DNA of 64,000 bases from Ramichloridium luteum. Its lineage: Eukaryota > Ascomycota > Dothideomycetes > Mycosphaerellales > Dissoconiaceae. This document shows positions 9,766 to 20,921 of this stretch, in pieces. The notes beneath the pieces were generated by a model. The model did not search any database. It saw only the letters and a list, made by a program, of their open reading frames with translations, and had not been told where the DNA came from. How positions within the stretch are numbered: position 1 is the first letter of the stretch; the number at the start of each line of letters is the position of its first letter. The stretch covers positions 559,018-623,017 of the forward strand of contig MTSC01000001.1 of assembly GCA_002368545.1 (NCBI GenBank), in the 5' to 3' direction. The position numbers were made by a program, and so were the translations under genes.

Positions 9766-12384
9766 TCAAATCCCCGCCGCCTTCGCCGCCGCCGCCGCAA
9801 CCGCGCCCAAACCCGCGCTCGACTGAACATACGGCGCGCCCGTTGCGCTGATACCGTCGATCTCCGCGTCGTCATCAGCATCGGCATCGGGTTCGGCGCT
9901 GCCACCGCCTCCGAAGAGCTCGTCCGGGCTATCGCTTTCATCGTCGCCCATGCTATCGTCTTCGTCGTCGTCGTCGAGCGCAATGGCGTTACTCTGGCTG
10001 AAACCGGAGGGACGCAGGCCGGCGGGGGCTTTCCCTGCCGTTTGCATACGCGCTGGGCTGGCTGTTATGGTCGGAGGGGTCTGGCTGTTCGTGGGAGCAG
10101 CGGCGCGGGCGGCGGACGCCGGGGCCCGCTGCATCGATGCTACAGGAGCGACATGGGCGGGCCTGCCTGTGCCTGAGGGCGTCCGAAATTCCTGATTGTG
10201 ACCGGGAATGGCCGTGGCTGTCGTGCTGGTAGCAGGTGGAGGTGGCGGCTGCGCCTCTTCGAGGACAGCACTTGGCCAGATCTGTTCCCAAAGCCAGATG
10301 ACTTGGTGGTATTGGACCTCGCAGTTTGCGAGCTCTTGGCGCCCTGACCCGGACGTCTGTGCGTTGGCGAGCTCGTCGACAATATGGCGGCAGGCCTCGA
10401 CGAATTGCCCAAACTCACGCGAGGACCAGTTGGGGATCAGTGCGTGATGGATGGCGGCATTGTGAGAGGTCGCGGCGTTGGCGGCAATGGTGGCAGGATC
10501 CGAGGGAGAGCCAGTGCCAGTGTTGTGCATCGGGAATGGATTCATAGCGGAGGGTTGGCTAAGATGTGCTGGGATCGAGTAACTCGTCGCGGCCGGAACC
10601 TGTGGTACATGCGTGCCGGCATATTGCCACGAGGCTGAGTAACACTGTCACCAAAACTAGGTAATCAGCAGTGATATCATATACGACGCCGAGGTCTCAA
10701 CTCACGTTCTCGATCGCCCATAAAACAACCATGCCTTCAAGCAAGCCATTATTGCTCTGCGCAGCCAACATATCGAGGAGAGCTTTCGTCGCCGGGGCTG
10801 GCGCATCATCCAAAGCGGGCACGTTGTACTTCAAACGAGTCTGCTGCAGAAAATCAAGTTCCTTCCGGAGGTTGCTGACGGCGGCAATGAGCAGATCCAC
10901 CGTGCGATGCGGCGTGCTGAGCTTCGAGTCAGGTGCATCTGAAAGCTCGACCTGACCGATCATCGTGCCAATAAAAGCGATCATCCCACGAACGACATAG
11001 CTATTCTGAGCCAACCACTGGCCAAGCCGAAGTGGTGGAAGCGTACCGCTACCAGCTCGCTCGAGAAACTGCGTGTGGGTCGCCTTGATAAATACTGCTG
11101 GCCATTTTTTGCGCAGGTGAGCGACTAGAGAAGGTGCGGATCGAGAGATCCCTATTCCTGGTGTCGGCGTGGGGTTCACAGGCGTACGCGAAACCGGTGC
11201 TGCTACAGGCGTTGTCCCGACAGATGGACGGCTGACGGATCGTTGTGGGGGCGTGTAAGGCGAAGGAGCAACAGGCGGCCTTCCATTCAAGCCAATATTT
11301 GGAGCAACACCACGCAGCATATTGGTGCGGTTAGGCGTCTGCGTCGTCGGCACAGTCGATGCTGTCGGAACGGCCCTTGGTCGTGGAGGTTTGATCCAGC
11401 CTGCAAGCAGGGCAGTAGAGCCTTCGGAGGTGTTGAGAAACTCTTGACAAGTACTCAGGTGCTCCTTTTGCATGTTGGGGTTTCGAACGCGGACGAATCC
11501 ACAGCTCGTACAGCGAACCCGCGCGCCCTGGCAACGACATCGTTAGCATTCGAAAATGGATGTTGGTCATAACCATGATCGGATCATTGTGTCATGTCTC
11601 TCGTGAAATCGAAGACTTACCCGCATGGACGGGTCCGCTTCTTGAATCTCATCCCAATACTATGAAAATAATATCAGTACATCGTATGTGGTCTTGATAC
11701 GATAATGCTCTCACTTTGTCGAGATCTATGTAAGGCACTGGTCAGCTGAATGCGCTCATCAAATGCGGCAAAATATCTGCCATCTATGGCCAACACTCAC
11801 TGAAACCTGGGCTGGAAGTATTGCCGGCCATCGCCGGCGAGGACGAGACTCCGATCTGTACGCTGTCGAAATATTGTGTCAGTTGTTACGGCATCATTGC
11901 TTGAGCTTCGCGAAATCGACGCGCTAAACGAAAGGGGCCCGGGCAAGAATAATGGCAGTGGATTACCAGGGCAAGAAACCACATAATGATGATTATTCAT
12001 CACGACTGCCACCTGACGAGATGTCCCAACATCCTCAAATCACGGAATGAACAATGCAGCCGTTGATGGAGCATGAGCGATCACTTACTTGGAATTATTG
12101 ACCTCGCTCTCGCCGTCGTCCTCGCCATCTTTGTTGTGGAGGTTCATCATGATGCTCTCCGGCTTGCGCTCATATCTGTTCGGCGGAGCAAGGTCTTGGC
12201 CGTTACCTGCGGCGCGCCAGGCAAGATATTGAGGGCAGCGTAAGAGATGCTCCTTTTTGCGATGCAAGGTCTTGCCACTACCCGTCCAGGCGCGACAATG
12301 GATGCATCGCACCGTCTCGTTGAGCGTGTGGCTTTCAATCGCTTCGAACTGGCCATGCGCGTAGTTGTCGGTCGGACGCGGCAT
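9766..12384 (-). CDS. two-zinc-finger (BED-like) TENA/THI-4-domain fusion protein
   Basis: Six exons (12089-12384, 11801-11862, 11715-11725, 11621-11659, 10706-11527, 9766-10644) join in frame to 702 residues. Finger 1 is C27-x2-C30-x15-H46-x3-C50 (VRCIHCRAW...KKEHLLRC). Finger 2 is C142-x2-C145-x13-H159-x3-C163 (VRCTSCGFV...QKEHLSTC). Both fit BED-like CCHC fingers. A proline-rich linker (about 180-265) follows. Then comes an all-helical region (about 269-530) with FLERAGSGTLPPLRLGQWLA, CYSASWQYA and YHQVIWLWEQIWP. This is the pattern of the TENA/THI-4 heme-oxygenase-like fold, known from thiamin-salvage enzymes. The tail is acidic, then Ala-rich. The catalytic Cys and Glu residues of thiaminase II are not obvious, so the fold may act as a binding module. 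Exon 3 is only 11 nt. Phase consistency across all five introns supports the model. Confidence 0.75.
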
Positions 12385-12810
12385 GATCGGCAGGAGGGGA
12401 GATCAAGGGCAGCGACGACAAGAGGAAATTCGGTCAAAACAGGCGCCTTGCATCGACGCACATTTGATCGAGCCGAAGGTAACCAGCCTGATCACCTCAG
12501 ATATCGAACGGAGAAGGTCGTCTGCAGGAATAAAGCGTTTATTGGGATAGCGGCTACTTCAGAAAATCCAGGGCCCCGATTTCATTTGGCTTTGTCATCC
12601 TTCATCTAGGCCGCCCAAATTGATAGAGCTAATCAAATATTGATGAACGGGCTCGTCCGAAATTGATTGGCGTAAGTGCTCTACGCCCAGTAATGTGACG
12701 CATACGGGCAATGGTACAAATACAATTCATTCGTGAGGGTATAAATATAACAAAGATCTGACAAGGAAATTATCTTCGTCAGTAATATACACGTCGATGG
12801 CGTCCGAAGA
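12385..12810. other. intergenic region between TENA-fusion gene and heme lyase
   Basis: About 425 bp, both neighbours on the minus strand. It holds the TENA-fusion promoter and the heme lyase 3' untranslated region, with an AT-rich stretch near 12700-12800. No gene seen. Confidence 0.5.
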
Positions 12811-13638
12811 TTACCACCCAAACGTCTTCGCGATCCGCATCTTGATGCCATCCCAGCTGTTCAGCTTAGGCCGAACATCCAGGTAAAAGTTCAGCCCATT
12901 ATTCGGCGCGCCGGCCGCACTTTTGCCCTGGTAGAAATCAATCACGTATTCGACATTGCGGCCGCAGCGTTCCACCACCCAGTCGTGCCGATCAAACGGC
13001 GTCGCATATCCGAGCAGTGAATTCCACCGCGCCCGCGGCGTCAATGCCTTGCTGTCGCCAGCGAAGCTGACCAGTCGCGGCCCGCCGCATTTCTCTGCAC
13101 CCCATCCGCGCTCCCAGTCCTGAATCTCTTTCCATGCTCGCTCGTTCACGGCGTTGTGGATCGGCACGATAGAGGCCATATCTGATGGCGTGGCGTCGTG
13201 CCCTTTCCGACGCATCGCGGCGAAGAACTGCTCTTGCGATGGATAGATCCAGTTCCCTGATGTAGGGTCATGTGTCGCGGAGTGCTCGTTGTTCGATGTC
13301 GGCATGGCAGGGAGCGCGGCGCGCTCGGCAGGCTTGAGCTCCGCGTCGGGCTTGCCGGTGATGCCGCGCGGGATCGTGCTGATCTCGCGATCCGTCGAGA
13401 GCCGGTAGACCTTCGGGCGCTTCGCGAGCGGCTCTTGACTCAGTGCTGATGCTGATACCCATCTTCCAGTGTCGAGTGAGAACCTCGTCGGGACGATCGG
13501 TGGTGCGGTCGTAGCGGCGTGTGGATTGGGTGCTTTGTCGCCGCGGGCTTTGGCTGCTTCAAGCCATTTCTCGCGGGTTTTGTGGTCCACGGGACACTTT
13601 TCGGCCGGATCTGCGCCTTCTGGAGGCATCTTGGCCAC
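12811..13638 (-). CDS. mitochondrial cytochrome c-type heme lyase (holocytochrome c synthase family)
   Basis: A single exon of 275 residues. Family knowledge: the enzyme attaches heme covalently to apocytochrome c (CYC3) or c1 (CYT2) in the mitochondrial intermembrane space. The start MAKMPPEGADPAEKCPVDHK carries one Cys-Pro-Val heme-regulatory motif. The core shows NWIYPSQEQFFAAMRRKGHD, then IVPIHNAVNERAWKEIQDWE and FDRHDWVVERCGRNVEYVIDFY, all hallmarks of the family. The C-terminus is FYLDVRPKLNSWDG...AKTFGW. A single CPV motif leans towards CYT2, but I cannot separate the two paralogs here. It is transcribed divergently from GET2 across 230 bp. Confidence 0.92.
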   Translation of the reverse strand: MAKMPPEGADPAEKCPVDHKTREKWLEAAKARGDKAPNPHAATTAPPIVPTRFSLDTGRWVSASALSQEPLAKRPKVYRLSTDREISTIPRGITGKPDAELKPAERAALPAMPTSNNEHSATHDPTSGNWIYPSQEQFFAAMRRKGHDATPSDMASIVPIHNAVNERAWKEIQDWERGWGAEKCGGPRLVSFAGDSKALTPRARWNSLLGYATPFDRHDWVVERCGRNVEYVIDFYQGKSAAGAPNNGLNFYLDVRPKLNSWDGIKMRIAKTFGW

Positions 13639-13868
13639 GGCAAAGTTGATGCGATGGTTTACCTGGGATGCAGTCCATCAGGCGTGATGAGTCCCGGGCC
13701 GCCGCCAACATTCAAATTATTACATAAGCATAATTTCAGAACTCCCGGCGGAGGATGACCTCACAAGCTAGACCGTCTCGGGAAAGACTGCTGCTCTGGT
13801 CCCACTACAACTTGGAACTTTCCAACAGCTGGGCTATCGTTGATACCCAGCATCTGCGGGCAGCAATC
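13639..13868. promoter_or_regulatory. bidirectional promoter between heme lyase and GET2
   Basis: Only 230 bp separates the two divergent start codons (13638 minus, 13869 plus), so both promoters must lie here. An in-frame ATG at 13755 would extend GET2 by 38 residues. That leader has no family counterpart, so I treat it as upstream sequence. Confidence 0.55.
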
Positions 13869-14901
13869 ATGGCCGACACTGCGACGACCACGAGCGCCGA
13901 TGGCCCAGAGGGCGAAACGCCTAACCAGCGGCAAGCTCGCCTACGGCGCGAGAAGCTGAAGAAGAAGATGGCGGATCAGGGAGAGGACCGACTGGCGAAG
14001 ATCAAGGCTCTAAATGGAGGTGTCGCGCCGCCGGACGAGGTGTTGGGTGGACGTGAGTGGACTCACTGGATATGTTTTTCATGAATAGCAGTGGCTGACC
14101 CTTGCAATGATGTGGCCAGCCGCCGCGGCGCCCAAGATCATCCACGATGACCCCGCCGAGGTCGACATCAGCACCATCCGCCCTACGAGCACGAGCGCGA
14201 GTGGCCGCGCACCTCAAGCCACCAGCGACGACTTCGCCGCGGCCTTACGGCGAGCGCAGCAGCAGCAAACGGCCATGGGAGGCGGCAACCCGCAAGACGA
14301 CCAGATGATGCAGATGATGCAGCAGATGATGGGCTCGCTGGGCAGCGGTGGTGCCGGCGGCAACGACAGCGGGGCAGGAGGCATGCCACAGATCCCACCC
14401 GCGCTGCAAGCCATGTTGGGAGGCAAGCCGCCAGGAGGTGGTGCGCAACAAGATCAGGCCGCCGCGACGGCAGAGGCCAGCTCAGCGTACCTGTGGAAGA
14501 TCGTGCATGCGGTCTTCGCCTTCTCGTTGGCCGTCTACATCGCGCTGAACTCGACCTTCAACGGCACGCAGGTCAGCCGAGTCCAGAGCGCAACCGCACC
14601 GGAGGGCACGACGGGGATCGGCCCGCAGTTGTTCATCATCTTCACATCGGTCGAGCTGGTGCTGCAGAGCAGCCGGTATTTCCTCGAGCGCGGTCAGCTC
14701 CAGGGCGGCGGCATGCTCGCGACGGTCGCCAACAGTGGCTTCATCCCGGAGCCGTACAACCACTATGTGCGGGTGCTTGGACGATACATCACGATTGCGC
14801 AGACGATCTTCGCGGATGCTATGGTGATTGTGTTTGTGCTGGGCTGCTTGGCATGGTGGCACAACGTGACGCTGACGACGGCGGATCCGCTGATTGAGTA
14901 G
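13869..14901 (+). CDS. GET2: GET2-type receptor subunit for tail-anchored protein insertion
   Basis: Two exons (13869-14052, 14120-14901; 67-nt intron with a CTGAC branch-like site) give 321 residues. Family knowledge: Get2 with Get1 forms the ER membrane receptor for the Get3 ATPase carrying tail-anchored proteins. The N-terminus has the expected cytosolic basic helix that captures Get3 (RQARLRREKLKKKM, about residues 19-32). It is followed by a Gln/Met- and Gly-rich flexible linker. Three membrane segments lie in the C-terminal half: around IVHAVFAFSLAVYIAL, GPQLFIIFTSVELVL and TIFADAMVIVFVLGCLAWW. The start was chosen to place the basic helix near the N-terminus. Confidence 0.88.
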
Positions 14902-15317
14902 TCCCCGTTTAAAAATGAAGTAACTTTTGAATTGGAGATCCAGACCTCCCGCCAACAGAACCCTTGCATGGTAGTGCATAGAGATGCATTTTGGCACTGC
15001 GACAAGATTGAATATCTCGTAAAGTCTTGCAGCTGTGCACGAGTAATGCGTGACGAAGACAATGTTTTCAGTCTCTGTGAAGAGCCACCTTCCTCTGTTC
15101 CATGACAGTGGCTCGCCATATCAATCCAGACGCCTTATCGAACAATTCCCATGTCCTATACACAAAATTTATGGGAATCTTCGTTGCGTGCGGCTAGCAC
15201 GCTTTCCATAACATCATACAGTAAGGCACAGTTCCTCTGTGCTTGATAGCCAGGATGTCGAGCATCACGGCGTAAGGTATTAGAGTTACAATTCGAGTGA
15301 TCAGATCCTCATACCTG
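14902..15317. other. convergent spacer between GET2 and AcuK/Ert1
   Basis: About 415 bp between two 3' ends. No coding signal or repeat seen; presumably two 3' untranslated regions. Confidence 0.5.
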
Positions 15318-16954
15318 TTATCTCTCTTTCCGAGGTCGAATCGGCAGGAAATTACCAACGATCAAGGAGGGTCTAGACATGGTCAGTCATCTCAAGGTAT
15401 TCTGCGGATTCTTTCTCATGCAGGACGGGAAACTTACATGTTATGCGAGTCTCTTCGGATCGTAAAAGAGAAACAGCATCGAATCGTCTCAGCCGCCTTA
15501 TCACCATTCTTCTCGTGCTCATGCCCATGCCCATGCTCCGCCGGCGCAACGGGCCGCTTCAGCATACACGACGTCAGAATGGCCTTCTGCTTGGGGTCGA
15601 AGGCGATGGCGCCGAACTTCTCCCAGTACGACACCAGGCTCTCCTCGGCGAAGATTTCGTGGATGGCGATCTTGCCGTCGCGCAGGCGCTCGAGCGGCTG
15701 GTGCAGCAGCTCGGCCATTTCGGTGTTGGCGCGGAAGACCTCGCCCGTGCGGCGCCAGCAGCACGCCGGCACCGCCATCGACGCGAACACCCGGTCGTAT
15801 TCCATCAGGCTGCGCTCGAACCACATCTCGACCAGCACGAGCTGCATGTCCGTCGCGTTCTGCATCGCCTTGCGGAAGCCGGGCCGAAAGCCGTTCAGCT
15901 GCTGCAGCACACGATGCTGGCTCTCGCGCGAGAGATTTTGTGACATGTACTGGTTTAGTCGCGCATAACCTTTGACGTAGTTGAAAGGCTTGAGCATGCC
16001 AGCGTCGTATTTTGCTTTCAGAAGCTTGTGCAGACGCTCTTCCGGACTTGACGAGCCCTGCGGATCGGCGGCTGTCAGGTAGAACTTCTCCCGTGCGCGG
16101 CTGTCGATCGGGAATGTCGAGGACGGCCGAGAGATGTCATTTCCTGCTTGTGATTGCGCGGTAAGACCCATGGAGGCCGATGCATCCATGCTCCCCAACC
16201 TGTTCACGCCACCGAGTTGACCGCCGAATAGTGCCTGCGTCGAGTCGTCATTCCCGAACATTGATCCATTCCCGTCGAACAGATTGCTGTTCAAGAAGTC
16301 ATTCAGCACATTGTATTCCTGCGAAACCTCATGCGTGTTAAACATGTTGAACGTTGGATGCAAGTGATGAATGTCCTGGAACGAAGTCGGACCGCCGTTA
16401 CCGTGTCCCCAATCGAAGTTCTGCACGAGAGTGTTGCTGCCGCCCGCGGCTTGTCTCTGCAAACGTCCCGGCGACATCGGTGTCGGCTGCATGATGGTGG
16501 GACCATCACCGTTGCCGTTGACCCGCGTGATGCCTAGGTCTCCGCTGCCCTCGTTGTAGTGACCATTGCCGTTCGCCGTGATCATATCCGGCTTCGTATC
16601 CAGGACCGAGGTTCCGTCGCCCGGCGCCGGCGCAATGTCGGCCACTCCCACCTCGCTCTTCGTCCGCTTGGGCGGTTCCCGAGGTTCATCATGGCATAGG
16701 TGGCCGATATCTCGCTTCACACAACGCGCGCATGGTCGTTCCAGGTCGCAGGTCATATGTGAGCGGCGACAGTAGACGCAGGCATGATTGACCTTGCGGC
16801 GCTTTTTCTTGCCATCGCCGGTCTCGGCGTGCGCGCTTTCTGATTTGGCCTTGGGCGAGGCATTGGTGTCTTTGCTCACGGGCGACGCGGCAGGCCTCTT
16901 GGTGTCCTTCTCGGTCGCCGTCGCAGGGACGTTCTCCTTCATATCTGAGGCCAT
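15318..16954 (-). CDS. ERT1: AcuK/Ert1-type zinc-cluster activator of gluconeogenesis
   Basis: Two exons (15438-16954 and a 55-nt terminal exon 15318-15372) give 523 residues. Family knowledge: AcuK/Ert1 proteins switch on gluconeogenic genes such as PEP carboxykinase. A basic Lys-rich leader precedes a Zn2Cys6 cluster, C59-x2-C62-x6-C69-x5-C75-x2-C78-x8-C87 (starting CVYCRRSHMTCD). A disordered Asn/Gly-rich middle follows. A PAS-like domain (about 400-490) contains YDRVFASMAVPACCWRR and IHEIFAEESLVSYWEKFG. The terminal exon restores the conserved ending NIPSLIVGNFLP; without it the frame stops after RRDSHNM. The frame stays open upstream to an ATG at 17125. MASDMKENVP at 16954 is the better start because the extension has no regulator-like content. 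Confidence 0.87.
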
Positions 16955-17930
16955 GGCAGAAATTGGCGCATTGGAGGCCGTTGGCTGCGAATGCGGGGCA
17001 GAAGACCGCGATGACGGAGTGGTCTTCCGAGGATGAGGGGAAAGTAATGCGATTGATCGAATATGTGTTCCTATGAATATGCGAATAAGAATGGACGCCG
17101 CCCCATGAATTCTCCCCGAGCGCACACGATCTGAACCAGAGAAGAGAAAGCGAAATCAAGGAAACAGTCGAGACACACAGCAACGCTCTACATTGTGCCT
17201 GGTCACATGCAGGGTTAAGGTTAACCGAGCTAGCCCGCCCGTGCGGGCACGTGCCTTGTACCGAAGACAACACGCTTAGGGTTTTTTGTGTCGTTCCAGG
17301 TCGACCGAGGGACAAGATGCCATATGCAACTCGTTATCCTTTTCAACCATGCAGGCAATCGACCGAAGATCGTGGTCCGGTGTGGGCTCGCGTCGCGGGA
17401 TTTTTTCCGAAATATGCATGCAGTAACCCCGCTCTGCTCGCATTATGCTACCGCAACGACACTCACCCTGCTTGAAACAGCAATTCGAGATCGGAATTCT
17501 ACCGTCCAAGTCAGCCCGTCGTCCGCATTGAGACACCGGATACACTTCGATGACCTTGCGATTCGGCACAGCATAAATGCCGCAGGTGGCAACAAGATAC
17601 ACCACGCTGTCTATTGAACATGGACACCGTCAAGGATATTCCGGCATAAGTACAGTATGCACTCGAAGGGCGATCTGGACCGTGAAGTCGTCATCAATAG
17701 ATCTCCGCTCTGATTGGCGCAATTTGGTTCGATCGATCGGGATTAGTCATTCGAAATATCACCGACCCGACCCCAAGGATGTCATCACGACTATCTTGAA
17801 TTGAGGCGGAGTTCAATCCATGTTTTAAACATGCCCGAGAGTCTCCTAATTTGATCCTCTGTGTATCTTCATGATGTTCAGCTTATAGTCGCTTTCCCTT
17901 TACCGTGAAGAACGCAATATACACTTTATC
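16955..17930. other. divergent promoter region, AcuK/Ert1 and F-box gene
   Basis: About 975 bp between divergent genes, long enough for two promoters and a 5' leader for the regulator. A Cys-rich frame without an ATG on the minus strand (17276-17605) is discussed under findings. No supported gene. Confidence 0.45.
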
Positions 17931-19639
17931 ATGGAACAATCATCGACCACGAACCAAGCAGAGCTCGAGGCATTCCGGCAGGAATGGGTCCAAGAAGTCT
18001 CCGCCCGCAATCGACAGCAAGCCGGCGGTGAAGCCACTGCCACGTCTCCGAAGAGGGAGTCGAGACCACTGCGAACGCGGCCAGCGGCGCCATCGTTCTC
18101 CAAGGCGAGGCGGAAAGAGGTGGACTATTCGGAGGAGCTCGAGCCGCGGGCTTACCATGATCTTCCGGATAAAGAGGAATACCTCAAGCTCGGTACAGAA
18201 GGTCGGAACTATGACAGACAAGCCCTGTTTAAAGAGCCGGTCTCGGCCTTGGAACACTATGAGTTAGCGGTGGAAAGAGAGGTACAGGGCAACTTCAGCG
18301 AGAGCATGAAGCATTACTACATCGCGGATAAAGTAAGATATCTCGAAATATGCCATTCGTCATCTTCCCAATCACCATTTCCTCCCATACCTATTGTGTA
18401 GAACCAATGCTAAGGTAGGCTGTGTAGCTCGACAAGGGTGTTCATGAGGCGTACAAGCAGAAACACTTCCCACCATCATCGTTCGTGAAGAATAAGCCAA
18501 CGACGAACCCAAAGCCGACTCAGCAACCACAGGCGCAACCTGGCCCATCAAAAGAGCCAGCGACCAACCAGCCCGCGCCTGAGTCTCAACCTACCAACGC
18601 TGCCGGACTTTCGGACACGCTCAAGCAGCTTATCGGAGAATTCTCCACTCTGCGCATCGAGCCACCTGAACCACCGACTGATGCCTCACCACCAGAGCGC
18701 TGCGCCATCGCCGAGCTCCCAGATGAGATTCTTTGCGATGTCCTCATGATGGTGGCAGTCGAGGACCCGGCAGCATTTATGCGCATGGCCCAGGTCTGCA
18801 AGCGACTCGCCTATCTTGTCTTGACCGAGGAGTCGATCTGGAAGCGCATCTCGCTGGGCTCGGAGTTCGGCATGGCCGCCATGCACTACGAGTTCGCGGT
18901 TGATCTCAACGGCAACCCTCTCGAACGTGAACCACCAGTCCTCAAGAATTTTACCGAAGGTGATTCAGGCGACGACGACGACGGAGCCACCGCCGTCCCC
19001 GAACAATCACCCACCGCCGCCCTCCTCTCCCGCACCGAGCGCCACCTGCGCGCGCACTACGACGCCTCCTGGCGGCAGCACTTCCGCGCCCGCCCACGCA
19101 TCCGCTTCGGCGGCTGCTACATCTCGACGGTGAACTACACGCGGGCGGGTGCCAGCTCCACGAATACGCTGTCCTGGGGCGCGCCCGTGCACGTCGTTAC
19201 GTACTTCCGCTACCTGCGCTTCTTTCGTGACGGCTCCGTCATCTCGCTGCTCACGACCGCGCGGCCCGAGGACGTCGTACACCAGCTGACGCGCGCCAAT
19301 CTGCGGAGTCGCCATCACCACCACCCGGGCAGTCTGCTGCCGAGCGCCGTCATGAAAGATGCCCTACCCGGACGCTGGCGGTTGTCGGCGGAGCACGAGG
19401 AGGGCGGGGAGGGTCTGCTGCATATTGAGACGCAGGGCGTGGTGGAGAAGTACACGTACAAGCTGGTGTTGGCGTTGGCGCATGCGGGCCGTCGCACGAG
19501 GAACAATAAGCTTGCGTGGAAGCGGTTCTGGAGTCACAATAAGCTGACGGATGATGTTGGGGAGTTTGGCTTGCGGAATGACCGCGAGAAGGGGTATTAC
19601 TGGAGCCGTGTGAAGAGCTACGGCGTACAAGGAGAGTGA
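17931..19639 (+). CDS. FBXO9/Hrt3-type F-box protein
   Basis: Two exons (17931-18332, 18428-19639) give 537 residues. Family knowledge: F-box proteins of this group (human FBXO9, yeast Hrt3, fission yeast Pof7) recruit substrates to SCF ubiquitin ligases. The N-terminus holds a TPR-like helical region (about 105-150; FKEPVSALEHYELAVEREV, then LDKGVHEAYKQKHFP across the splice). A Pro/Gln-rich linker is followed by the F-box (about 230-273; IAELPDEILCDVLMMV...FMRMAQVCKRLAYLV). The C-terminal family domain has RPRIRFGGCYISTVNYTRAG and VVTYFRYLRFFRDGSVISLL. The frame is phase 0 at the intron. An acidic insert (about 315-335) is species-specific. Confidence 0.9.
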
Positions 19640-19834
19640 GTTGAGCCGCCGCAGCGGTATGGTTATAATGAACGAACGGACATCACGAGTTGAAAAGGCA
19701 TTAGAGGTAGAGATACACAAACATGTATATCTATTTGATATGAACCTCGTCCCATGTTAAGTCCTTTGTACATTGCACATGACCCATTCTCCTTCCTCAT
19801 TGACTCACATCTCCCATCATGACATTGTCGCCCT
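19640..19834. other. convergent 195-bp spacer
   Basis: A short 3'-to-3' spacer between the F-box gene and the hydratase gene. Nothing else seen. Confidence 0.5.
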
Positions 19835-20921
19835 CTATCGGCCCTTGAACACCGGCTTTCGCTTCTCGCCGAACGCCTTCAACGCCTCGAGCCGATCCGC
19901 CGTCGGGATGACAATATCATACGCCGCGTTCTCGCTCGCCTCGCCCTTCTTCCAACCATTTACCGCGCGCATCGCTGCCGCGATGGCGAGCGGTCCACCG
20001 GCGCAGATATCCGTCGCCATCTGCACGGCCTGATCGAGCACCTTCTGGCGCGCGACGCCCGGCACCTTGGCTTCGTCATCCGTCACCTCGACGAGCCGGT
20101 CGCAGAGGCCGAGGAAGTAGGCTTCCGGACCCGCGACCCGGCGGCCGGTGAGGATCAGGTCCCGCGCGCGCGTCTCGCCAATGAGCGCCGGGAGGCGGTA
20201 GGTGCCGCCGGCGCCGGGCAGGATCGCGAGCCGGGTCTCCGGCAGCCCGACGACGGCCGTCGAGCTGAAGACGCGGAAGTTGGTGCTGAGGGCGAGCTCG
20301 AGGCCGCCGCCGAAGGCCGTGCTCGAGACGGCGGAGATCGTGGGGACGGGCAGGGTCGAGAGGCGGGAGAAGGTGCCGCGGAGGGATTTGAGGAACTTGC
20401 GGGTGCTGTGGGAAGGCCGAGCAGGTTAGCGAAATGTCTTCTGTACACTATATTCACATGGGTCTTCTCATCGGGACATACTCTTCATCCGTGAACGTGA
20501 GCCGCTCCTTCAGATCGGCACCGGCACAGAAGGCCTCATCGCTTTCACTCGTCAGCACGAGTGCACGGATCCCACTCTGCTCGCCCGTCGCATGTAGCTT
20601 GTCGACAATCTCCTTGAGCTCGTTGAGCAGCTGGCGTGAGATAGCATTGCGGGCGCGTGGCCGGTTCAGCGAGACGACGGTGATTTCGCCGGTGTGCGGC
20701 GCCGGGATGTTGCTGATGCGGATCGAGGACGACAGCGAGGTGCCGTAGCGTCGGCTCGGCGCGGCGGCGGTCTTCAACCATTGTCCGCCATGGCGGCCTG
20801 CGTGACGGGCGGAATGCAACATGTTCCGGCGAGCATGTCCGGATGTTGGAGCAGGTTCGGCAGCGCGAGCTGACGACTTTGTGGAGGCAGGCCCCGCTGG
20901 TAGCCGCGCTGCACGAGCCAT
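19835..20921 (-). CDS. mitochondrial enoyl-CoA hydratase, AUH (methylglutaconyl-CoA hydratase) type
   Basis: Two exons (20482-20921, 19835-20405) give 336 residues of the crotonase fold. The first 60 residues are basic and rich in Ala, Ser and Arg without acidic residues, as in a mitochondrial presequence. The crotonase core shows FCAGADLKERLTF (oxyanion-hole segment), TISAVSSTAFGGGLELALS and GLPETRLAILPGAGGTYRLP with the expected active-site glutamate. The spacing and this last motif fit AUH, which hydrates 3-methylglutaconyl-CoA in leucine breakdown. Other enoyl-CoA hydratases in fungi are close, so the substrate is likely but not certain. The 76-nt intron has a GTATGT donor and a CCTTCCCACAG acceptor. 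Confidence 0.87.

Noticed and set aside
11797..12012. 71-codon frame inside the TENA-fusion gene region
   Set aside because: It begins with GTG, and its frame cannot be joined in phase to either neighbour. The exon 11801-11862 read in another frame joins perfectly.
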